Shown: one piece after another, positions 47,101 through 58,200 of the stretch
Numbering within the stretch: the first letter of the stretch is position 1
How the letters are laid out: each line of letters begins with the position of its first letter
Source: Aricia agestis
Taxonomy: Eukaryota > Arthropoda > Insecta > Lepidoptera > Lycaenidae
NCBI RefSeq assembly: GCF_905147365.1
Contig: NC_056409.1
Span: 13,149,001 to 13,213,000, forward strand
Direction of reading: 5' to 3'
Length of the DNA stretch: 64,000 bases
Notes under the pieces: generated by a model
The model's database searches: none
The model's input: only the letters and a program-made list of their open reading frames with translations
What the model was told of the DNA's origin: nothing
Made by a program: the position numbers and the translations under genes

Positions 47101-50100
47101 CAGCTGATTAAGGCGCAGACAGCTGCCAATTTGACATCTTTGTGCAGTTTTCTAGACGTATGTATTTCATTGATTGGCACAAAAAAAATATATGTGATTT
47201 TTGATTATATTTGGAAAAGCTTCTCCGATTTAAATAATAAAATAATTTACTCCTACTGGATGAAAAAAAATACCAAAGTCACATCTTTCGGGAACTTTAA
47301 ACAGTTCTAACTAAAGTAAGAATACAATCTATGCTTTAAAAATTTGTTTATTTGATACCTTTTACAAAAATCCAAAGATTGCCCGATTTAATTTTCGGCT
47401 CTGACATCTAGATTTCCCACAATATTTATTTTTCCTCTAACAAACGAAAAATATATCCACGCTTCTGAGTGAACATTTCACATCTCTCTCTCTCGCATGA
47501 AAACCGACAGTGTTCGCTGAGGCGCGGTGCTATGTGGACGTGTGACGGATTTCGCTCTGCCGATATTGTGATTTTAGTGTAATTGAAGCGTTTAGTTCTT
47601 AAAATTTGTATATAGGTATTTCTCATTGTTTTATAGTATATTAAGTTTATTCTGTAAATATTTTTCTGTAAATATTTGAAATTATATTGCGCGTCTGTAA
47701 AAATGGGTGACAAGAAAAAGAAAAGACGTCCAGCAAAAAAGCGACAGCTTCGTGAAAGCCACAAATACATGATGGAAGTAAAAGTAAGTTCAATTTTATC
47801 TACTTTCTAGTTGCGTACGTCTTTATTAAAAAAAAAACGAACAATTACGACCGCGAATCAAAATATTTCGTCACTCTCAATGTGTTTTAGGATAGCCAGG
47901 ATCGTTGTGTCAAATAAAACATAAAAAAAACTGTATTACGATTGATTACGATTTACGAAAATCCTCTAAGATTCGAACCATAGACCTTGGAAATTGACAT
48001 AATAATATTATCACAATCGTTGTGATAACATTATATCAATTTCCAATAGGCCTATGGTTCGAATCTTAGAGGATTTTCGTAAATTGTAATACAGTTTTTT
48101 ATGTTTTATTTTATCACTGATAATAATTTTGCTTTGTATCTGAACATTTATGTTGGAGTTTTGCACTCCAAAATAAATGTTCAAAAAGTTAAAAAATCAC
48201 CACTCATAAAGTTGATTATTTCGTTAGCCTAAATAAGTTTTAGCGTCGCGCGTCGGGGATCGCTCTGATAAATCAATATTCAATCGGTCTATGGATCGAG
48301 TTTCAGAGAATTTTCGTAATACTTTTTATGGTTTTTTTTAATCACTATTAGCACAGAATAAATAATAGTACAAGTACTATAATTAGGTACTATAAGTTCA
48401 TTTTGCTTTGAATCTGAAGTTTTATTTAGGCCTTTATTATTTAAATTTTTATTTCAGGCGGCGGAAAACCATGGATAGTGCAATTATTGATAACCCAAAC
48501 GAATCACCAAATTCCAATTCAGATCCAGCGGCAGGTAGTATGTTGGAAAGGTAATAGGTATAAGTTTATTTATCTACTTATTATAAGTTGTAACCAAACG
48601 TCCTTCACGACTACGAAACACAGCGCAAGGGCTGTTTCACGCCGGCTTTCCTGTGAGTCCGTGGTATTTCTCTGGTCGAGTCGGCCCATTCGTGCCAAAG
48701 CATGGCTCATTCATTGTATTTTTTATGATCCAGTTTATCTATTACAAGCTATTTTAGCCTTTTTATGATATTATTATGATTTAATTTTTTTCCAGTCGAC
48801 CGAAAACGATGGAATTAGATAATAACACAGTGGAAAATGTAGCAAATGCCGATCGCAATATAACGACGGGTAGTATTTTAAAAAGGCAAGTATATTTTTA
48901 CAATTACGATAGGCTAGGTAAATATAGATATAGGTAATAAATTTATTACTATTTGAGCGCGATGCGATTGCGCGATTCTTTCAGCTCTATTCAAGGACAT
49001 GCTCCGTAAGGGCCGGGACACAAAATCACGGCACGACGACGCGACGTCGTACGGCGCCGGACCGTGTTTTTGTGCCCCGGCCCTATTAGGGTGCGGCTTC
49101 ACTGCGGAGTAGGGGTGAGCGTTATTTCACGTCACTATAGTTACAATAACTAGCTACATACAGTAACCGAATAACTAGTTTCGAGTCGTATTTATATAGT
49201 AGAGTAGTGATTTTTGTAACGTTTTTATTGCATTGGGTGGTATGAAGTACCGTCGAGCGATCGTCGCGTTGTTTCGTTTGGAGTCGCAGCTAGCGCCCGC
49301 CGCCTACTGCACCGGTCGACCTAGCGAGCGACAGCGAGTTTGCTATAGTCCGCGCGGAACTAGTTGGCCGCGCCGCCGGTATGTGAGCATACCGGCGGCG
49401 CGGCCAACTAGTTCCGCGCAGATTACCTAGCAAAAATATTAATTAGTTTATATCAATACTAATATTATAATTGGGAAGAGTTTGTTTGTTTGTTTGAACG
49501 CGCTAATCTCAGGAACTACTGGTCCGATTTGAAAAAAGGCTATAGGCTATAGGCCCGCGCGCGCGCCTCATCCCGGCGTCACCCCCTTTCATTCCCCCGC
49601 GCCGCGAGTGACCTTTCTGCAACGATTTTAAATGGGATAAAATATTGTCATTTAAAAAAAAATAACACCCATTTTTTTGGTTAAATGGGCTCTCCTAATG
49701 AAACCTAAGCCGTGCGGGGCTAAAATGGTGATATTTAGCAATTCCTCTCAATCAATTCAGCAAATGTATTGTCAAAAGTGACAAATGTCAAATCAGTGCA
49801 AAAATACAAAAATGAATTGCAAGCAGAGTTGCATTTTGCGATATTAGAGAAATGAATCATATTATGATTCGTCTCATGATTCAACAAAGCGACCATTTTA
49901 GCCCCGCTGGAATAATTGGGCAGGAAGGTTTAATTGAGAATGTTACTAGGTATGCCAAATTGCTTGAAATTTTCTCACAGTAAAGCCTGTATGTATACAA
50001 ATACACTAGTTTTTGTTGCAGTCAAAAATACCTTGTAGTTTTGATTTTATAGGCATTCAAAGTTTCGAAAAATATCGATTCCCGCTAACAGTCCCGCGAC

Positions 50101-52197
50101 CGCTTGTGACGTCATATCACAATTTTTCCGCGCGGGTCCTATACAATAAACGTGATTTTTTGCTCTATCTCAATAACGGCAACAGGTAGGCACTTGAAAT
50201 TTTCACCGAGGCCTTAATTATATGTGTACTTTAATAATTAATAATAATATTATATTATGTTACTAATCGGACTCACTTATGAATACACATACCGTTATAG
50301 TGCAAAATAGGCCAAAATTTGTGATTTTTGTATAGGAGCCCCCCTTAATTTTTTATTTTATTATAATATTATTATTGATTATTAAATTACATATATAATT
50401 TAGGCCTTGATGAAAATTTCAAGTGCCTACCTGTTGCAGTTATTGAGATAGAGAAAAAAATCACGTTTATTGTATGGGGCCCGCGCGGCGAAATTGTGAT
50501 ATGACGTCACACCGTTACCGGGCGCCCGCGTCGTACAGTTACAACTTGTTTCGTCGGTTAAAAATCACATAACGACCCACCCCTACTGCGGAGTGCAGCG
50601 TATTAACCTAATAAATTTTTTAGTATACCTTTTTAATGAAATTAGAAGGCAAACGAGCAAAAGGCTTTTTTAAATATTGAGTTCTGTATAATTTTATCCT
50701 AATTCCCATTTCCCAATAATCGAAAAGTTTAGTAACATAATATAATATTATTATTAATTATTAAAGTACATATATCATTAAGGCCTTGATGAAAATTTCA
50801 AGTGCCTACCTGTTGCAGTTATTGAGATAGAGCAAAAAATCACGTTTATTGTATGGGGCCCGCGCGGCGAAATTGTGATATGACGTCACACCGTTACCGG
50901 GCGCCCGCGTCGTACAGTTACAACTTGTTTCGTCGGTTAAAAATCACATAACGACCCACCCCTACTGCGGAGTGCAGCGTATTAGCCTAATAAAATTTTT
51001 AGTATACCTTTTTAATGAAATTAGAAGGCAAACGAGCAAAAGGCTTTTTTAAATATTGAGTTCTGTATAATTTTATCCTAATTCCTATTTCCCAATAATC
51101 TAAAAGTTAATCATTTTAATTTATGAAATTTTGTGGTGATCCAGTTTTTAAACTGTTGTTAAATGTCGATGTCTCAAAGTATAAACTTACTTACAGGCTG
51201 GAAGAAAAAAGTACCCATGACACTGGACTATGTAGTTTGGAGGCTGAATGTGATGCTGAAAAGCTTATTGTTGAAACTGCACTTCCTCAGAAGAAACCTG
51301 ATGTCGGAAGAAGAATTATAAGTGTTTCATATTTTTATAAGAGGTTGCAAGAAATTTCTCATCATGGTCCTCTTGGATGTGATTTAACTGACATAGAACT
51401 AGTAGGTGAAAAGCAAGATGGCCTCAATTCAAAATTCACATTTCTATGCATACTTTGCAATCTAATATTGATAATTGATAGTGACTCAAATGAAGACCAT
51501 TACATGCCTATCAATAATAATAAGGCAATATTCGTAACCTGAAATATGGAGCTGCCCTTGCACCTTATAAAACCAGGAGTGATTTTTGTCTATATTTAAT
51601 TTGCCCTGTTTATCTATTTTCCAAAATGTAACTTTTTGTTGTGTTATAGCAGCGTCTACTCCAGTGTTATATGCTGTGATGGGACATTTAATTTCTAAAA
51701 TAGTTTTGTCATCGCAAATTCCATCGGGCGTTGCTCCTAAAAATGGCAAGTCTGTATCTATAAATAGCCCGCAAGGCTTTACTTTAATTCCTTCTTGTAA
51801 TTCTAAATCTCTTATTGCTTGTTTTTAATTTTCTTGGCCATGTTTGATAGAAGAAACGAAGCTTATTTTTTTTTAATATAAAATGTCTTTTACTAGGTTA
51901 GCACTTGCAGTGTTGGGTCTTCTTTTTATCACCCGGCCAAAGTTTTCTAATAATTTTGTAATAACTTCATCATGATCACGCTTTGGGTCAAATTTGTGTC
52001 TTTGATGGGATATTTCGTATCAGTTTGTAAATTTTTAGCCTATTACAGAAGTTCCGAAGTAGGTGATTTCGGCATTCAATTTTCTCGACACAGGGTTTGT
52101 ACGTGTTCCTTGTTGAGAGTTCACTGTAAAAGTAGCAGCGCTGAAAGACCTAATTTTTTTTTCTTTTGTATGGGGAAACTCGTGACACTTGCCCTTG

Positions 52198-52249
<52 letters not shown>

Positions 52250-55200
52250 GCTGGGCATTAACTCGTTAATCCGTTAATCGTTAATTAACGAAGTTAACAT
52301 TTTAATTAACGGATTAACTTTTAAGTTAACTTTTAAAAATATTAACGGACTGGTTAACTTCCGTTAATATGCAGAAGTCCGTTATTCGTTATTCCAATGC
52401 CTACTATTTACCGCACGGCACCGCGGCGCCGCGCGAAAACAGGTTCAGACGAAACAAAAATAATACTAGATATACATTTTCAGGCGCATGCGAGTGAGAA
52501 GATATTTGTTTCGTTTTATCATTTCATTATGTTGATAAAGAAGAGTGCAGTATAATTTAGTTACCTAACTAAATTATACTGCACTCTTCTTTATCAACAT
52601 GCAAATTATTTATAATAACAATAAACTATATCTATAATAATTATTGTATTGTAATTTCTACCTAGAATACAATAATTATAGAAGTATTTTGTTTTGTCCC
52701 TAACCTGTTAACTTCCAAAACCTTAAACCAACAGGTTTTGTATGTACACTAAAGCAATGATATAAGTTACAACAAGGCCATATTACACATATTAACGGAT
52801 TAACGATTAACGTTAACTTGCGCTTATTCGTCCGCAGTGTAACGCTTTAACGTTTAACGAAGCTAACATTTTTTTTAACGGATTAACGACGGCGACCATT
52901 AAGTTTGTGCGACGGGATAGCGATCAACGTTGCCATGGTGACATACTTACCTATTTACGGCCGTTCCCAATATTTGATCTATCTCTGGTTTTGCCCTACT
53001 AGAGATAGGAATAGCTCACAATTGACAAAATATATGTCTCTAATGTCTAATGTGAGCTATTCATATCTCTAGTAGGGCAAAACCAGAGATAGATCATATA
53101 TTGGGAACGGCCGTTAGTCACTTAATTAAAATAATAATATTATCGTAAATATAATATTATAGCAAAGCAACGTTTGCCGGGACAGTATAAAACGATTCCT
53201 GAATTTTGTTTTATTTCTTGCTGTACTTATGTAATTGTAATTTTAATGTAAATTGTAATGTAACAGAAAAAATGTTTATGAAAAAAATTGAATGTTTTTA
53301 CGCAGTTGGGTTTTGTCATTATTTTATAATATAATAGGTATATTATAAAAGAATAACTGTGTTTTATTTACCATAAGTAAGCCTTACACGTCTACCGGGG
53401 ACGGGAGAGATCCACCTGTACAGCACGCAGGTATGCCTGCACATGTATACCGGTATGTGTGTGGGACCTGGTCGCCTGCGCAGGTCCAAAAAACTGCACA
53501 GGTATATTCCCTCACACATTCCGGTCTACCTGCGTAACGTGTATGGCTTACATTACTACCACAATAGACATAACGAATCAGTATAATATCGACTTCAAAC
53601 TTTTAAAGATTCCCGCGTATCCTCGAGGACAAACGTGCATTTTTTGTAAGGTTCAAGCATTTATGCACTTTAGTTTAATGATTATAAAGTTTATTTTCAA
53701 GTGCGTTAATATTACCTCTCCGCTGTGCTCCGTTCTATCTGCATTCTGCACTAATCTTCCGCACTCTTATAGTTCGCTCACGGAAGTATAGTACATAGTA
53801 TTTATTTATTACGCGCCATCTATTGAAATCTCTATGCGACAGCTCAATATTAATCAAACCTATCTTTTAGAAGTTCCCGGTTTAGCCGCTAGCAAAGCTG
53901 GCGCTGTCTTATCGGACAATTAGGGGGCGTGGCTTAGAAATGCGAATCCTCAAGGTCATTGGCAGTTGTCAGCGTCTTAACGCGGTCAACGTTCTCGGGT
54001 ATGTACTCGGAACACGAGAACGTTGACCGCGCGCTTGCAAATGCTTATGGGGGTAAAAATAATAAAATTTAAAAAAATATTTTAAAATATTTTTCTATGT
54101 GGTTTATTATCATGTTTAAAGGGTTTTAATTATAAAAAAATAAAGAATAAAAAATTAAAAAAAATAAAAAAAAAATTAAAAAAAAATACATATTCGTAAT
54201 CAGAAAATGTAGTATAATCATACCCCAAAGTTATCGGAAGTGGTCTTATTACACCCTGTATATGATAATCTATAATAAGCTACTAAGATGATGCGAATTA
54301 AGGGGGCTTAATTCGCATCATCTTAGTAGCTTATCAATAATTTTATTTTTATTTTATTTTCATTTATAATAGGGATGATGACAAGGTCAAAGATTAGAAA
54401 ATTTTGTTAGTAATATAAAGAAATCACGGTAAAAAATAAGTGTTCCCAAAATTTCAGCTTGATAGCATTTGTTTTTTTTGTTAAGCGCCTTCAAAGTTGG
54501 AATTCAAGTCGATTTTTTTTTCTATTATTTAATATACCTATCGAACAAAATCCTGATACAAACTACGAAAGAGTGACGTCATACTTTCGTAGCACTTTGT
54601 ATGGAGCGTTTCGGGCAGGTTTATTTTATGAGATATTTGAATTGTCATATCTTGGTGAAATTTAAGCTATCAGAGTCATTCTTTCAGCGACGTTTCTATT
54701 TTTTAAGGGTCTTTCAATTGCCAATAAGAAAAAAAAATAGTCATCATGCCTATTGTATTATTAATACTTTATAATATGCAATCACTAACATATCATTTTT
54801 CGTACCTTAAGCTCCCAGTGGTTGAACTTCCACCCGGGCGAGTAGTTTTCGCGGTAGTCGCCGTCCGCTCGTATTCCCGCCGCGAGCAGCTCGCCGACAA
54901 GCTGCTGGCACGCTTCCATCAAGCTCTTGCGCTCCTCGGGCGAGCTGGACGCTGTTATGCCACACGGAACCACGATCACCTGGATGTCTGCTACCCGCGG
55001 CGGCAGGACTAAGCCCTTGTTGTCGCCGTGCACGAGTACCATTACACCTAAAATTGATGATTAATTACTAATTTTTATAAATAGGTCTATAGTAGACAAA
55101 AAATATGATGTCATAAATGCGACCTACAGGCAAAACTTGATCAAAATAATATTTATAGCCTCGGATGGTATACAGCAGCCGAGGTTTCATATTATATATT

Positions 55201-58200
55201 TTGCGATTTTAAGGATACATCATGATAGCAACACGCTGAAACTGGAGGGTGATTAACAGGATGTAGGTCGTATATGATATTTTTTAACACTCAATATATT
55301 CTCATTTCGATGAACATTTTACGAACCACATTTTATCATTTTGCAATAAAAAAGTACGCGTGTGGTTTTAATAAAACCATAAAGTTTAATATACCTAGCG
55401 GAATAGAGCAACAATCCCGAGCTGTTAAACGAAACCGAAATTGGTTTCAGCTGTGTGTAAAAATATGTGTACGTATACACTATACACGTACACAAGCATG
55501 ATTGAACATGAATTCTATGAGATTAAATTGTCAACGTGCGGCACGTGCCGACTGGACGTCAAAAAAAGAGTGCTACTGTCATGTATCACACGTCTCATTT
55601 TACCACGCTATGTTACTGATAGTGACATCTCGCTTGCTCAGGCCTTTGTTTCTCTATTCCGCTAGGTATATTAACTTTATGGGTTGACTTAACGCGACCA
55701 AATTATAGGTCCGCCATCTGTCTATTAAACTTAACTGATAGTACCATCGAGGAAATTGATTCCTAGGCAGTCGACAGACTAACGTCATTTGGTTGGATCA
55801 TGTCAATTGAATGTTAATTATGATCTGTCGGCTGGGTTTGACTTAACGCTACCAAATTACTTAGGTCAGCCATCTGCCTAGAAATCAACTTCTCTGATAG
55901 TACATAATTAAATAAAAGCCAATATACCAATGGTCCTGGTGGTGAGTCCCCATGAGTTCTGGTAGACGTAGGCCTTCTCGTGCGTGTCGGGGTCGTCGTA
56001 CACTATCTCGAACATCCGCGAGAAGTTCTGGCCGAGGTGGTGACTAGTCGCCCCCTGTTAAAAAATATAAGATTTTAATTCTAAATACCTGTGTCCCTAA
56101 AGGAAATGAATCCCTACTTCCCAGGTTCAGGCACCTGCGGGATTTTGTTTTGTACTAAAACGGGAACAACATGTAAAATAATAAAAGTACACACACACAC
56201 ACTTTATCATTCGATTTTTATAACTTGTGCGATATTATCCGGGCTACAAACAAAGATTATCCTATGTCCTTTCGCGTCTCTCAAAATATCTTCATCTTCA
56301 TCCAAAATTTAATCTAAACCAGCATTTACATTAACAGTATTTAAAAAATACCTGTATTCCTCTGCCACTGGCCGGTATGAACGCCTCCACTGTGGTGGTG
56401 TAGTTGCCTCCCGCGAACTTCTCTTTCTCGGTCTTGCGGCCCTTGATCACGGGTATCGCCAGCAGCTCCTCGTAAACTCTCGCGTACAACTCTGACAAAA
56501 TAAATTACATTTTAAATTGTTACTCGGTAAAGTCCCTGACAAACGCTATCAATTAAATTGATTCATAGACAAGCGGTCACGTAATGTGGTCGGTTTTTCT
56601 ACACCACTGTGACATCGTAAAATAACTATTATTGTAAACATTATTGCGACACTTTAGGCGGCAAAAAACAGCAAAAAATGTGGATATACCTAATATCTGC
56701 AAAACCTCTTCGGCCGCTTCCTCGATAGTTCGGAAGGCGCTGTGGCCCTCCTGCCACAGGAACTCGCGGGTTCTCAAGAAGGGCTGCGGCTGTTTGAACT
56801 CCCATCTCTAAAATAATAAAATTATTACTGAAAAAAACTGTTATAAAATTTATTGATATCTAGAAAAATTCTCGATATCAATAAATGTTTCATGTTATGG
56901 TACTTTTGATTCGCTTTGGCCATTTTTTGGCTGATAAGAAAGTTGACCCCATGCGCCAGATGCATGTAAAAAGTCGGACCTGCGCTAATCTCTCGCCAGT
57001 CGTGTCGGTTATTCGTCTCACTGGGTTATGCGAACAAACTTAGGCACTATGAAAAACCGATTTCCGTCACCGAAATCGCTTTGGGAGGCATAAAACTCAC
57101 CACGACGTTGTTCCACTGGTTGAGTTTGAGCGGCAGATCCCTGTGCGACTGTATCCAGCGCGCGTACGCGGGGTACATGACGGTCTCGGAGGTGGGCCGC
57201 ACGGCGATGTGCTCGGCCAGCTCGCTGCTGCCGGAGTGCGTCACCCACGCCACCTCCGGCGCGAAGTCCGCTATGTGCTCCTTCTCGCGCTCCAGGGCCG
57301 CCTGGTCACAACGATTAATATTAATCATAAGAAATTTAAAAACAAGCTCCGATTCAAAACTCGTATAAATGTCAGGATTTTGGAATCATAATTAATATTG
57401 AACAGATCAAATAACTGGAAGTTGCTTACAACCCTTCATGAAATACCCCAATTTTTCAGCACACATCAAGGTCTGAGATAAACCTGATTAAACCTTGATT
57501 TTAATGCTACACGCTGAACGCTCGTTATCGTCATTAACTTCAAACTGTCAAAAAAATTATATAAATGCTTAAGCTGTCAATATATAAATACCTTAGAAAC
57601 GAATATGGGGAAGTATCCGTCCTTGACGCCGAGCTTCTTGAACTCTGTGCTGAGGAAGTTGCGGATGACCTCCCAGATGCTGTACGACCACGGCCGCAGA
57701 ATGTAGCACCCAGATATGTCGTAGTAGTCGATCATTTCCGCTGTAATTACATTTTAAATTGAAAATGTATACGCCGCGTGCAATTTTTTTAAAGATCGCT
57801 CAGGAAAAATGAAAGGCGTAGGCGCAATGTTTGAATTTTGGGTTTCTTTGGTAGGTAGAGGAGCGCTATGTTAGTTAACCGATTCCGTGCGGATGTCGCC
57901 GCAGAGGCACCATGGGTATCTTTTCTGTATGGCGTGTGACGCCCGAGAGGTGATAAAATGTTTACCTGTAAAACTATGATGAAATTACATTTTTCAGAGG
58001 TTTCCCCTCAATGAAAGTGGTTTTATTTGTCACGTATTTTACGTGTACAGTGTTAGTTTTAGGATATTGCATAAAAACTTACACTTCAGGAGTCTTAAAC
58101 ATTTTCAATTGGTGATTAATATGGCGGACGAATTATTTTATAAATATATAACGCCAACACCAGCAAAATCTCACATTTATTCTTATAATTAACTAGCAGC

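Larger units (their letters stand above)
47703..51542 (+). pseudogene. Mutator-like transposase domain gene, decayed, intron-containing
   Basis: Exons 48458-48550, 48796-48885 and 51197-51542 join in frame from an ATG at 48471 in good context (AAAACCATGG). The last exon has GRRIISVSYFYKRLQEISHH, GCDLTDIELVGEKQDGLNSK and FTFLCILC, the start of the Mutator-like transposase domain found in insect mobile-element proteins that often also carry a YqaJ nuclease. An upstream basic ORF, 47703-47783 (MGDKKKKRRPAKKRQLRESH), ends at a good GTAAGT donor and looks like the family's usual N-terminus, but splices out of frame to 48458. The second intron uses a GC donor (GCAAGT). The protein breaks off at DHYMPINNNKAI. 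Inactive or fragmentary as seen. Confidence 0.6.
44904..54258. mobile_element. 9.35-kb TIR transposon in an EPRS intron
   Basis: Inverted ends CAGGGTGTCAAAAGACCGCT (44904) and, at the other end, CAGGGTGTAATAAGACCACT, both continuing with TCCGATAACTT and GGGGT; about 46 bp of similarity. TA on both sides. Inside: GC-rich segments (45060-45150, 46250-46350), gene fragments of a Mutator-like transposase (47703-51542) and a YqaJ-type nuclease (51486-51970, minus), and later insertions (hAT 49110-50585, MITE 49712-49917, MITE 52956-53115). I cannot assign a superfamily: TA duplication suggests Tc1/mariner-like insertion, but the proteins are not of that type, so they may be passengers from another element. 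Confidence 0.72.
55048..55927. other. EPRS intron with two MITEs
   Basis: MITE 'CATAAAGTTAATATACC' copy 2 at 55377-55681 and MITE 'AGGCAGATGG' at 55750-55905. Remaining bases show nothing recognisable. Confidence 0.65.

Noticed and set aside
47426..47770. 114-codon minus-strand ORF
   Set aside because: Antisense to the basic Mutator-like ORF at 47703-47783 and otherwise AT-rich, with no recognisable motif.
49233..49430. GC-rich ORF of 65 codons
   Set aside because: Most of it is a perfect hairpin, so the reading frame is a by-product.
53459..53791. 110-codon ORF
   Set aside because: Starts in a palindromic CACCTGxxCAGG repeat and has no resemblance to a known family.
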